DNA from: Misgurnus anguillicaudatus
Taxonomy: Eukaryota > Chordata > Actinopteri > Cypriniformes > Cobitidae
DNA length: 64,000 nt
Assembly (NCBI RefSeq): GCF_027580225.2
Contig: NC_073360.2
Span: forward strand, 9,478,501-9,542,500
Direction: 5' to 3'
Made by a program: the position numbers and the translations under genes. A model generated the notes under the pieces. The model made no database searches. It saw only the letters and a program-made list of their open reading frames with translations, and was not told the DNA's origin. This document shows positions 17,575 through 44,000 of the stretch, in pieces; the first letter of the stretch is position 1, and the number at the start of each line of letters is the position of its first letter.

Positions 17575-17945
17575 TTTTAATATTTATATTTTCATTGGAC
17601 AACAAAATCAGTCATAAGGGTCGAAATATAAATTTGTTTAATAAGCTTTCCATTGTGGTTTGTTATAGGATGATATTTGGCCGATATTCAACTATTTGAA
17701 AATCTGGAATCTGAGGGTGCCAAAAAAATCTAAATATTGAGAAAATCGCCTTTAAAGTTGACCAAATGATATCCTTAGCAACTGCATCTGCTAAAAAAAG
17801 AAGTTTTAATATATTTACAGTAGGAAATTTACATCCTTCTTTCAGGGAACATGATCTTTAAATACTGTAATAACCTAATAATTTTTTGGAATAAAAATAA
17901 TCTGTAATTTTGACCCATACAATGTATTTTTGGCTTTTTCTACTT
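17575..17945. repeat. Remnant of the GTGACCCTGGACCA element family
   Basis: CAAAATCAGTCATAAGGGTC, GATATTTGGCCGATAT, AATCGCCTTTAAAGTTG and CATGATCTTTA appear in the same order as in the full-length element at 25981-26714. The terminal repeats are lost. Confidence 0.6.
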
Positions 17946-20402
17946 AAGAATGGTTATGATAACACACTACATTAAATTAAAATGCAATTGTGTAACAATA
18001 ATTCATATTACTATAAAATAGGTGACATTTATCAGTAGGCCTATCTTTGTTGACACCCAGCTAAACAAAGGCATACTAAACAGATTCAACAGACTTAAAC
18101 GGATTGTTTGGTTATTTATTAGATCAATTAGATCACATTTAGTTAACACTAAGTTTTTTTAATAATATTTTGACGTTTTTGTTTTCATAGATACTGTATA
18201 TTTGTGCTATGTGTGTTTAGACTTGCACTCATTTTGTGCCAATGGGTATGTTTATAATAAACATAATGGATAAACAAACATATTTTTGGGAATTTATTTG
18301 AACTTTTTCTCGAGTGGAATTTTTTCTTTGTTACAGCAACTCTCATCAGTCAAACCTCTGCTTTGTTACCATTGAATTTAAACTAACAAAAAGAAACAAA
18401 CTACTCCATCTGCTGGCATGAAACTGGCAGGCTGGCATGTTATGCAGGCGTTTGTTTGTATATATCCTTTGAATATCAGAGTATCAGGTATATAAGCAAT
18501 GAACTTCCTCCACTGCGAGTTTAAATTGGATGGATGTCATTCATTAAAGCTGAAGCCAAGCTGTCTGATACGTCTAAAGAAAAGGTAGGCTTTTTAAACA
18601 TTTGACATTGCGTGTCAAGGAAATACACTATTGAAAGAAGGAAATGACTTTCTGAGGTTGTGACAGATGTTACAATTAGATTTTAGAGTGATTCTGAGTT
18701 TGTACACAGTATTACAACATATGTGACTGTTACATTTACAGTATGTAATAGGTGAACTATATATTTAGTTGTTATATTAAATTGTTTATTTAGCAATACG
18801 TCAATATACAACTTTTAAAAGCTTTAAAGAAACTTCTGAATTGCCTAAACAAATAATACAAAACATTTTAATTTATAAACAATAAAAAATTAAAATAATG
18901 TGATCAAAAACAATGAGAACATACTTTTATGTTGATTATTGGTTACAAAAAAATCGTGAACCGTTGTATTGCTATATAAGCCTTGTTGGTGATAAACTTT
19001 ATTTACTGTGCTACATCTTACAAATTCAAACACAGGTTCTCAAGTCATATACAACTTAGTTGGTTCTGCCTCAGTTTAAATGAATACAGGATATTTAATT
19101 TGTTTATCTTTCATTAAACCTTTTAATTGCAGTATGAATTAATTTTCCAGTCTGATGTGTATGAGTTCTGTGTTAATAGTTTTTTGTATGGACTTAAAAT
19201 TATCTTAATATTAGCTCTCATACAGAGACAGCTAGCAAAATCTAAACAATGACATAATGGGATTGAGAAAAAACATGTAGCTCATGCCAAGTACATCACA
19301 AAATGTTAAGGTTTAAAATGCATCTGTAGATGGCACTGTAACCAAAGGATAAGTAAATGCCTTTATTATAGCGATGAAACTATGGTAAATGTTAGCTCAA
19401 ACATTCATCGTATTTTCAGGTCAAACATTTATAATATATTTATTTTTGTATTTATTAAAATTAGCAAGATGTACCTTAGGCTATTTATTTATAAGTGTCT
19501 GAACTTATACTAGTTAGTTAATTAATATTAAAATATGTTTACAATATGTTTCTAGATTTTATTAAACATTTATTATTACTAAAATTATTTCTGGTTGTTT
19601 ACCCATGTTTAAAAATGGAGCACCAATGTAGGTCTACATGCCCATACAGTCAAAATATATATTTTAAATATATTTCAGAAAAAATATTTTTCACTGAAAT
19701 ATTTTTGGGCCATTTTTTCTATATTTTGAATATATATTTTAAAAGTAAATACATTTTAAAGCATTCAAATTATATTAAGCCCTCCATATTTTTCATTCCA
19801 AGGAAATATATTCACGTGGCTTTGCAAGAAAAACTGTGTTTATGTTGAACATTTATGAACCTCAGTTTTTAAAAAGGTTCAAATAAATATATTTTTAACT
19901 TCAAAAATATACTTTATAAAATTAGCTTGTATTTAGCATATATTTAAAATATATTTAGACAAAAAAGAAACATTTTTGCCATATGGGATGTAAAATGTGA
20001 GATTTTGCTTGCTGTTGAAATACATTTTGAAATATTGTTGATATATGAAGGTTAAAACTAAATATATATTTCCAAAATATATTTAATTGAGCATATCTAC
20101 AAAATGTATTTAGCATAATTTCAAATATATTTTAGGCCAGATAAATGTATTTTTTGCCATATGTGTGCCTTTTAAATAGTCATACTAGCTACTATATGCT
20201 TTTAATTCTTTTAAAAGCATATTAATAAAAATATATTCATGTGTTAATTGCATGTTGTTTCATTAAACCCCCACCCCATCACTTACCTGTACCACAGCAG
20301 GTTCTTGACATAAGACACGTCTACTGCAAATGTGTAGGCCTATGTTAAAAACTACAAAGTTCAAATAAAGTATTTGTCTTAAACAGCTTGACAAGCGCAC
20401 TT
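17946..20402. other. Intergenic between clrn1 and mindy4b
   Basis: AT-rich sequence without a recognised exon. A fold-back AT-rich element lies at 19637-19990, listed separately. Confidence 0.5.
19637..19990. repeat. AT-rich fold-back element (AAATATATTT words)
   Basis: The left ATGCCCATACAGTCAAAAT and right ATTTTTGCCATATGGGAT are imperfect inverted copies enclosing many AAATATATTT/AAATATTTTT words. Further partial copies follow to about 20165. A 100-codon open frame here is low-complexity Lys/Phe/Ile sequence and not a gene. Confidence 0.5.
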
Positions 20403-20534
20403 CCCTGCTGAAAAGACCAGCATATGTTGTGTTTTGGTGCTGGTATGCTGGTGACCACCATCTAAACCAGCATCAAACCAGCATAGACCAGCATTATTCC
20501 AATGCTGGTTTGATGCTGTTTTTTTCCAGCAGGG
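20403..20534. repeat. CCAGCAT fold-back MITE
   Basis: A 132-bp near-palindrome with ends CCCTGCTGAAAAGACCAGCA and TGCTGTTTTTTTCCAGCAGGG. Third member of the family in this window and the same length as the copy at 4997-5128. Confidence 0.88.
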
Positions 20535-20715
20535 TTGTACTTTTAAACTCTAAATTGGGCTAATAAAACAACAGCGAGAGGACACAGTGGTAAAAGACAA
20601 CCCTGGCAACAGCGTGTTTCAATATATTTGTTTACAGTATGTAACGATGGAAGATGTCGTGCTGTAGTCCTATTGAAAGTCTGAACTCACAGGTGTGTTG
20701 TTTCCTGTAACCCAG

Positions 20716-35131
<14,416 letters not shown>

Positions 35132-35243
35132 AGTCTAACAAAATGTCTTTTGAATATCAAGCTTACTGTAGTAAAATCTGGTTTAAATGTTTCCTATAGT
35201 GGTTTACATTATTTTACTGATGCCTGTATCACGTATTCCTTAC

Positions 35244-36047
35244 ACAATGGGTCTTATGCACTAATAATTGTGAATGTTTATACGCACATTTGAACTTCTC
35301 ACAAAGAACTTATGCCTAATTCACAACATATACATTCACATACATATGAATTTGTTCTTATACTTGTTCTGAACACATCGCCACCTACACGAGGTTGGTA
35401 ATTTACATAATAACCAAACCAGCTTCATATAAGGGGTTTCCCCAACATACTTCTCTAAAAATGTTTGTGGACAAGCTCTATTCATACAATACATACAGTA
35501 CATTTTCTTGTACTGTACAGCACTTTGTATCAGCTACATGTTGTGTGAAAAGTGCTTTATAAATAAAGTAAAGAAGAAGAAAGAATGATCCATTTATATT
35601 TATTATCGGTAAAATTCTGTTTTGTTTGCTTTTTCGCTTGGGTGGTTTTGCTGTCATTGGAGGAAGCCAGATGTGCTATGTGTCCACCGGCGTAACGGGT
35701 ATTGGTAAAAAAAGTAAAGCCTATGATATGCGATAATGAGTCTTCATTTATTATTAAAGGTCTCTTTAATATGACTTCAACAGTGCACCTGTATCTAAAA
35801 TTAAACTGGAGGCCTCCATCAAGTGATTGATGTTTTGCTCATTACATATACGTTTATATTTAGACATTAAGCAGATACTTTCATATAGATTTTTAAAATA
35901 AAGTGAGGAGGCAAAGCGTTCAGGATTGTCATTACATGCATTTTCTTTAAACCTGTAGAAAAAATAATATAATAAATGTATGTAATGTATAAATTTGAGA
36001 CACAAACATGTGTGTCAATCGCTTGCTTAGTGAATCAGACCCATTGT
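35244..36047. repeat. Inverted-repeat element downstream of mindy4b
   Basis: ACAATGGGTCTTATGCACTA at the left and TTAGTGAATCAGACCCATTG at the right are inverted. The interior around 35515-35585 (CACTTTGTATCAGC...GTGCTTTATAAATAAAG) resembles the 3' tail of fish LINE-type elements and supplies an AATAAA at 35562-35567 that mindy4b could use for polyadenylation. Confidence 0.6.
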
Positions 36048-36280
36048 TTCTTTCCTTTGTTTGTTGGTGTCAGGTTGAAGTTGATGTTACGCAGCTGATA
36101 TCAAGTCACAAGCCTTAATCTTTTAGTCTCAAGTTAAGTAATGATGAAAACGTCTTGAGTTGCACTGTTTAATCAAATTACAGCAAGTTCATAATTTAAA
36201 GCCTTTTGGTCTTAAGCGTAAACAAATCATTTTGTTTTTATATTTCTTGTTGCCTTAGAATGTAATTATATAATCCTGTT

Positions 36281-36826
36281 TATAGGGTAGAGCGGGGCAC
36301 AACCTAACGCTTTTTGACTTTGGCTCTATCATTCAAAAAATATTTAAGTTAGATTAATCATTTTTTTAAACAATCAACACATATGTGTCTGCTACAAATT
36401 AACACTTAAAGTTTGTTTGTGGGACCCACCGTTATCGTACAAATACACCGATAGCGACAGGAGTGCAAACGTTACAACTTATCCCATAGGTGGGGTTCAT
36501 TGTAACAAACAGAGGGTTTGTTGTAACACCTGCTAGAAAATTTGGTTAAAACACAAATAATTTAATACAATTCTGTCTATATACTAAAGGTGGATATTGT
36601 TTATATATCTGCATATAATAGAAAAAAATACTTTTATGCCTCCAAAACACTCATTGTTCAATATCTTAACCGAAACACATCAAAACTTTCACTAATTCAC
36701 AGGAGATCATCTTCTGACAGTAAGAGAAAATGACCAAACGCACATATTGCTCGACCTTGTATAAATATGTAAAGTAGCTGCGTTACAATTAACCCCGCGT
36801 TAGTTTGTGCCCCGCTCACCCCTATA
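36281..36826. repeat. Inverted-repeat element (TATAGGGTAGAGCGGGGCAC ends)
   Basis: The left TATAGGGTAGAGCGGGGCAC and right GTGCCCCGCTCACCCCTATA ends are inverted with few mismatches. GTTGTAACACC/GTTACAACTT words lie inside. No coding capacity. Confidence 0.85.
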
Positions 36827-37030
36827 ATATTAACTACTATAATGTTCTTAAATATATTACTGCACTGTATATAACTGTGATTAAATAAAAGCAATACAAA
36901 TGCATATGTTTGATTGCTTATAGATTTTAAGATTCAACATTTTTTAAGACAATCTTTTTAAGCCAAAATCTAACTCTGGCACCTGCATATACTGTAAGCA
37001 TCACAGTGAATTGGGGTTATGAGGTGGGAG

Positions 37031-37158
37031 GTCCCCACACTTCAAAGACTTCTGCATTTAATCCATCCCAGTGAACACATACAGTACTGTACAGTACACA
37101 CACATACTGGGGAGCAACTGGGAGTAAAGTGCCTTGCTCAAGGGCACCTCAGGCTTTG
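37031..37158. repeat. SINE/LINE-like segment (left part)
   Basis: CCACACTTCAAAGACTTCTGC... followed by ACTGGGGAGCAACTGGGAGT and TGCCTTGCTCAAGGGCACCT, a block widespread in fish retroposons. A likely continuation, ACTGGCAACCCTCAGATTAC, is at 37784-37827 after an inserted DNA element. Confidence 0.5.
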
Positions 37159-37767
37159 TCCACACGAAGCCGGTGCATTCCCTATCCAATCATTTTTTTC
37201 CTTGTTCTAAAAAAATAATCCGTAAACATGGCGTCGTCTCAAGAAATATCTGCGCACACACGAAACCACTGAAACCGACTGAAAGCAGTGTAGTATATAT
37301 GCCAGACCAGTATGGGGCACTGTAATTCTGCCACAGATATACACTATACACGGAGAAGAAGACTTTGAGCATGCGCATAACCAACATATGGTGTTGTCCA
37401 TTATCGCTTGTTGCTCACCACAATTGCATAGAAGCAATAGATTTTGCTGTAATAAAGCTAGTAGGCTTTAGTAGCTTCTGTAGCACGAACACAATCACGT
37501 AGTCCGCCATTATTGTTGTTGTATTGTGCTGTTACGTGTGACGCTTCCGACACGTGATGTGATGACATTTTCGCTTCACAAAATATACGGATTGGCTGTA
37601 CACACGAAACCGCAAGGGTGTCGATTTCAGATTTATCCACTTTAGGACCCGGTTTCAAAAAATAGCAGTTTCAGTCTCCCAAAACGCCGGATCCGTGTGG
37701 ATGAAACGCCAATACGATAAAAAATGTATACGTATACAGTGATACACGTCTCCGTGTGGACAGCCCA
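37152..37767. mobile_element. Inserted DNA element (GTCCACACG ends)
   Basis: GCTTTGTCCACACGAAGCCG at the left and CTCCGTGTGGACAGCC at the right are inverted. The interior has AAACCGCAAGGG and CGGATCCGTGTGGATGAAAC. It splits the retroposon-like block on either side. Exact ends and target duplication not resolved. Confidence 0.6.
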
Positions 37768-37827
37768 TCAGTCTTTAGAATTAAACTGGCAACCCTCAGA
37801 TTACAAGCCCAACTCTTTAACCACAAC

Positions 37828-38644
37828 TTAACCCTTTTGTGTTGTTGGGGTTTTCATCCACTGCAAGGTTTTTTTTACTTTTAGTTTGGCTACAACTTTC
37901 TCTCTGTTTTAGCAAATTGAATGATATTTGGTGTCAAATCTTATATTTACATATATTTTAAGAAAATGCTTTTCAAAAACTCAATGATATACCGTGGGCA
38001 AATTTACTACCCTTTCGTGATGAAAACATCCACTAAATTCAAAGGCTATAAAAATGTATCAGATGAATATTTTTTCCCATTTTTTTCATAAATGTGTTAA
38101 TCAACCTCAGTACTGATCAAAACTACCAAATCTTCACAAAAATTCCATGATTTTACTCTTTAATTGCCAAGTTTATAAGTGATGTCACTGATTTGGGGGA
38201 AAACACACACAAAATGACCAATATTCAATATAAAATGTGATTGTAACCGGGATTTTTCACAGTCTTGGGCATGTCAAAGATTGGTAAAAACATTGGCTTT
38301 GAAGCATTTTTAGTTTTTGTGTAGCATCAGTTTTAATTTTTTTTCCTCCCTCATTTATTGTTAGTGGCCGTTTTTGCCCCATTGACTTCCATTATAACTA
38401 CAGTTTTTGTTTGCAGAGCTATGACGACTTTTTATCATGCATTTTTGAATGTTGGTGTTTTTTTCTTTTACTAAGAGGTCAAATTTGTCATTTTTACTGT
38501 TGATCACCATGTGGCACTATTAACCTTTTAGTAGGCCTATGCAAAAACAGAGCTTAATTTCTGGCTTGTAATAAGTATAACTCCATAATAAAAGCATATT
38601 ATTGTGTATTATTGTGTGTGTGTGTGTGTGTGCGCGTGCGTGCA

Positions 38645-38679
<35 letters not shown>

Positions 38680-39386
38680 GAGTTCATTGTTCGGTTTATT
38701 TGAGTTGTTTTGTTGTTCATAATAGATGATGTTCAGAAATCTGATGCAAATCTGATTTTTTCACGCACACACACATACACACAAATATGCTTTTATTATG
38801 GAGTTATACTCCATAAACACAACGAACAAGCCAGAAATTAAGCTTTGTTTTTGGACAGGGCTACTAAAGGGTTAATAGTGCCGCATGGTGATCAACAGTA
38901 AACATTACAAATTGACCTCTTAGCAAAAGGAAAAAACACCAACATTCAAAAATGCATGATAAAAAAGCATCATAGCTCTGCAAACAAAAATGTGGTTATA
39001 ATGGAAGTCAATGGGGCACAAACAGCCACTAACAATAAATGAGGGAGAAAAAAAATAAAACTGATGCTACACAAAACTAAAAATGCATCTAAGCCAATGT
39101 TTTTACAAATCTTTAACATGCCCAAGACTGTGATAAAGGAAAAAAAATCCAGGTTACAATCACTTTTTATATTGAAAATCTGTCAGTGACACCACTTATA
39201 AACTTGGCAATTAAAGAGTAAAATCATGGATTTTTTTGTAAAGATTTGGTAGTTTTGATCGGTAAAGCAATGTAAAACAATTTGGAAAAAATATTAATCC
39301 GATACATTTTTATAGCTGTTGAATTTAGTGGATGTTTTCACTAACAACACAAAAGGATGTAAATTTGAACAATGCACAAGGGTTAA
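37828..39386. repeat. 1.56-kb TTAA-flanked palindrome with TG-repeat centre
   Basis: The left TTAACCCTT and right AAGGGTTAA ends are inverted, with TTAA at 37828-37831 and 39383-39386. The arms pair over about 750 bp each, for example CTCCCTCATTTATTGTTAGT/ACTAACAATAAATGAGGGAG and GTGATCAACAGTAAA-type motifs. The turn contains (TG)n at about 38611-38674. No transposase frame. It lies between the mindy4b and maml2 3' ends. Confidence 0.92.
38611..38674. repeat. (TG)n microsatellite
   Basis: TG dinucleotides with TGCGCGTGCGTGCATGTATG interruptions, in the turn region of the long palindrome. Confidence 0.93.
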
Positions 39387-40274
39387 CCACTAGGCCACGT
39401 ATATTTCCCGCCAGTCACCATCTTTTACAAAATTAAGGAAATTGGCCATGTATATTAGAAATGAATTGTCTAAATGTGTAGATTTTTCATTTATGTCATT
39501 TATTATCAAAGGCTAAATTGACATGGTAGGATATACACATTCATAACAGAATTAAAGCGCAATATAGAAAAGAAATAGAAATAAAACATATACTGAGATA
39601 CAGATGTATAAATACAATTTTGCCAACAAGACCTCCTAAAACGCCCTGTGCCTTTCTAAAGGTTGATCATTTCCTGTAATATTCATAGCATATATTTCCT
39701 GTATTCCCTAAGAATACAGATTAACAACTTTTAAGTGTGGGATAAAATAATACCAACGTTATTATAAATAGATCTTTTTGAAAATCTGTTGATATGTAAT
39801 CTGAGTAAACACTAATGTGAACCTTTAAACCTGTTTAAACCTAAACAAATTAATCAATTTCGAATCGCGCATATGAACCACACATTAAGTGTTGGCATCA
39901 CCCCCACAACAATCTTAACAATTAACATATTACTCAAAAAAGTGCTACCCAACCAAAATTTCTGACTGCCCCTTCAGTCCAGCAAGCCTTGTACTGGATC
40001 TGGTTAGTCCTTATTGGCTCAAACATAACATATTAATTTACAATAATCTTTCTGTTAATGGATTAGTAACACAACAGATTTAGTGTAACAAAGGGTGTAA
40101 TTTCTACCATTAGGCCACCATAAACATGAAACTTTACAACATATTAGATGATAATATAAAGAAACATTCCAACAATATGGTACATGTTATTCATTTGTTT
40201 TTCACACCAAGATAAACAGAAATCAAATAGCAGAAAACGTTTATCATGACAGGTTTTAGATTCTTTTAGATGCT
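39387..40274 (-). other. Probable maml2 3' untranslated region
   Basis: AT-rich sequence directly downstream of the maml2 stop on the minus strand. A minus-strand AATAAA (39499-39504) about 770 bp after the stop is a candidate polyadenylation signal. No other feature seen. Confidence 0.45.
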
Positions 40275-41029
40275 TTACGAATGACCACCAAGAATTTCCT
40301 CCAAGTTAATGTCTTTCATCCAGTCATCATTGCCTGAACCTGATTTAAGCAGAGAGTCTATAAAATCAGAATCAGCATTGATCCCTGGTACCGTGTTATC
40401 GTCCTCCTGTAGGAAGTCAAAGGTCAGACGCCCCGCTCGGTTATTCTGATACGTTCCCGGGCTTTGGGTCATCCCTGCAAATGCGGTCGGGCATCCCTGT
40501 TGTTCCGGGGTGGATTGGCTCAGACACGTAACTCCGGGTAATGGAGGTATCCTGGGCTGACTGGATATGGGAGCAGAACCTCTGACCACGGGGTTTATAG
40601 GTAGGAGGCTGGAGTGAGGTGCCACCTGATTGGGCCTTGGGGAAAAGCGACTGTCACTTTGGGGCGTCACTGTGTTGGAAAGCCCCTGTTTGGCGGTAGC
40701 TGCCCAGGTGGTTATGTCACCCAGTCCTTGCCCCAATATGGCATCTTGACTGATACTGGTCCTGGCATGCTGAGTGTTCGATTGAAAAGTGGCACTTGGA
40801 TTGTTTGTCCCATGAAACTGTGATTTGTTCTGCTGAAGCCCCATTTGGACCAGGCTGTTGGATTGCTGTCGTAGCTGGCTTGTGCAAGCCTGAGCACCCG
40901 TAGATCCAGAATTTGATTCTTGTCCAATGGGAAACCTTCGCTCATCTGAATTGGGCGCCATCTTGGTAGACCGTCCATTGGGCAGGTGGCATGACAAGGG
41001 CTGGAGGTTATTTTGGTCTGACCCATTGC
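40275..41029 (-). CDS. maml2: maml2 last coding exon
   Basis: On the minus strand, acceptor CCAATAACAG in phase 1, then NGSDQNNLQPLSCHLPNG... and a Ser/Gln/Pro/Asn-rich region. It ends LTFDFLQEDDNTVPGINADS, DFIDSLLK and the acidic ILGGHS tail. The C-terminal transactivation segment is the most conserved part. The open frame runs on upstream of 41029 but that part is intronic. Confidence 0.92.
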
Positions 41030-44000
41030 CTGTTATTGGAGTGTGAAAATGTTTTGATGAATTTATATACTGTTTAAACATTCTCTGTCAAAATTCCAAC
41101 AAACTTGCATTGCTAATATTTTCAAGGATGTTTATCTTAAATATTTGGATGAAACTTAAGTTTTAATAGGGTGGTTTCCCATACAGGGTTTTAGATGAAT
41201 CCAGGACTAGGCCTTAGTTACATTAGGACATTTAAATAGTTTTTACAAACATACCTTACAAAAACAATACTGGTGTGAATCTTGAGACATAAAAATGGCA
41301 CTGATATATGTTAAGATACATCAGTAAAAGGTGTTTTAAAATAAAGGCAGCACATTTTAGTCTGGGACTAGGATAAGCCCAGTCCGGGAAACCGCCTCAA
41401 AAAGTTTAAAGTTTATCAGGAGTTTTACTTGTGTTTACTTGTAACAATTATTGATTTTCTTTCATTTCATTCCTACATTATATTAAATTGAGAATACAAT
41501 CCACACCTGAGTATAAGCCTGGCTGCTGCGGTATGACTCCATTGCATGGTTGCTTGTAGTCCGGTGGAGGTCTTGTTAGGTGACGACTAAACTGATCCTG
41601 GGTGCTCAGTTTGTCCTAAGAAATTTACAGCAAAAAGAATAAATGAATAAATGTACCCCTGATGTCCCCCCGACTGCAAATGCATAAAGGGGACCCTGTC
41701 GTTGTCACAAATTAAAGCAATAATCCCCAAGAAGCAGTGGGGTACCAGTGCATTTTATAACAGCATAGGGGCGTTGTTAGACACAACACAAAGCGCCGTG
41801 CCTTAAACCCCCTTAGCTGTTAAAAAATGCACTGTAACACTACTGCTTTGCGGGGCTTATTGCTTTTATAAAAGGTTACTTCATATGCATAGCAGGATTT
41901 CATTAAATAAAACACAAATATAAAATTGTATTAGTACAAATATTACTCTTTCGCCAAACAAAGTAGTTCCTCAGAATCAAGTGTGACTGCAACAGAGCGC
42001 AGTTCCCAAGCAACAGTTTTAGTTTAATGCCTTCAAGAAAAATTTTCTTCTTTAAATAAACAATATTAAACGAAAGATCAGACCATCCGCCTTCAAATAA
42101 CAAAAAAATCAAGATAATTTCATTTTTGTGAAGAACTTTTGTAAGAGATCAGATTCAGAGCCTGATCAAAACTTACACAGTGTTTTTTAGTGTTGAGTGA
42201 ATGCGTCAGTAGATAAAAGCGGAAATACGGATTTGAGGTTAAAGAACAAAAGGAGAGAAGCATTTTCTCTTTATTGACAAGATGACTCAACAATATTTAT
42301 TGTCATTTATCTGGATATCGCCATTAATTGTGCAATTGTAGAAAAAGTTAAAATATGATTAAAGACTGTGGTGTTTATTTTTTATAAATCAGTACGCAGC
42401 AACAGTGGCGCATTGATACTTATGTAATGCGGTCTGAACCATGGGGTTACCGGGGTATTTTATCACGGCTTAGAACGCGTTTCAACCAATCAGAATGAAG
42501 AACCAGAATGGGCCGTTTTATAATAAATGTTAAGTGTTAATATTTTTAAAGTTAAATTCTAATATCATCATCAACCTATTTTTGTAATAACGTTTGCTTA
42601 AACAAGTGACTGTATTAAATCAACTTTAAAACAAAACATTGAGCAAGGGTCAGATTTTAACCAAATATTGCAATATATTGCAATATATTCTCTGTTTTTC
42701 TCAATGTCAGGGGTAGGTCGTCACAGTCAAATTTATTCATGAATTAATTTCTGTTGTGGAATTGCTCAATAAAAATGATTAAATAGCATTTATTTGAAAA
42801 ACATACATGTTGTCAAAGATCTTTTTTCTTATACAATACTGTAGGTAATTTAATATTTCAGAAAGTAGCATCACAGTACGTCCACCCTACAGTATAGCCA
42901 GAGTGTTTAATAAACTGTAAGTATTTTCATGAGCAATTCTGATACACATTTGTTTAAAGGAATAGTCTACTCATTTTCAATATTAAAATATGTTATTACC
43001 TTAACTAAGAATTGTTGATACATCCCTCTATCATCTGTGTGCGTGCACGTAAGCGCTGGAGCGCGCTGCGACGCTTCGATAGCATTTAGCTTAGCCCCAT
43101 TCATTCAATGGTACCATTTAGAGATAAAGTTAGAAGTGACCAAACACATCAACATTTTTCCTATTTAAGACGAGTAGTTATACGAGCAAGTTTGGTGGTA
43201 CAAAATAAAACGTAGCGCTTCTCTAAGCGGACCCAAAAGAGGAACTACACTCCATGGCGCAATAGCACTTCTGGGAGCACCTCGACTCGCCTGAAAAGTC
43301 CGCTCCCCCTCTCCCTCTCATAATGGGAGAGGGAGGGTGTTACTGCACCGAGTCGAAGTACTCCCAAAAGTGCTTTTACGCCATAAAATATAGTTCCTCT
43401 TTTAAATCCACTTAGAAAAGCGCTACGTTTTATTTTGTACCACCAAACTTGCTCGTATAACTACTCGTCTTAAATAGGAAAAACGTTGATGTGTTTGGTC
43501 ACTTCTAACTTTATCTCTAAATGGTACCATTGAATGAATGGGGCTAAGCTAAATGCTATCGAAGCGTCGCAGCGCGCTCCAGCGCTTACGTGCACGCACA
43601 CAGATGATAGAGGGATGTATCAACAATTCTTAGTTAAGGTTATAACATATTTTAATATTGAAAATGAGTAGACTATTCCTTTAATACATAATACGTTCCT
43701 ACATAAACCAACTGATTTTCAAAAAAAAAAATCCTTTTTATACTAAATTACATGTCTCCTTACGCATAACGGTAAGTCTATAATAATCATTAATAAGTTG
43801 AGCTGTCGGGTCGGATTTCTTGGGAAACATCAAATGTTTTTAGCACACGTAGAGTAATCTGCAATTTTAAAGACATTGCAAATGGTTGTGCTCACTGTAT
43901 CAGTAATGCTGTGCTGTTGGCCCAGTTGTCTCTGAATGTTCTGGTCCTGGCCTGGGTTCTTCTGCTGTGAAGTGAGTGTAGCTGCCTGCGCTGTAATATC

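Noticed and set aside
19546..19848. 100-codon frame rich in Phe, Lys and Ile
   Set aside because: Low-complexity translation of an AT-rich fold-back element.
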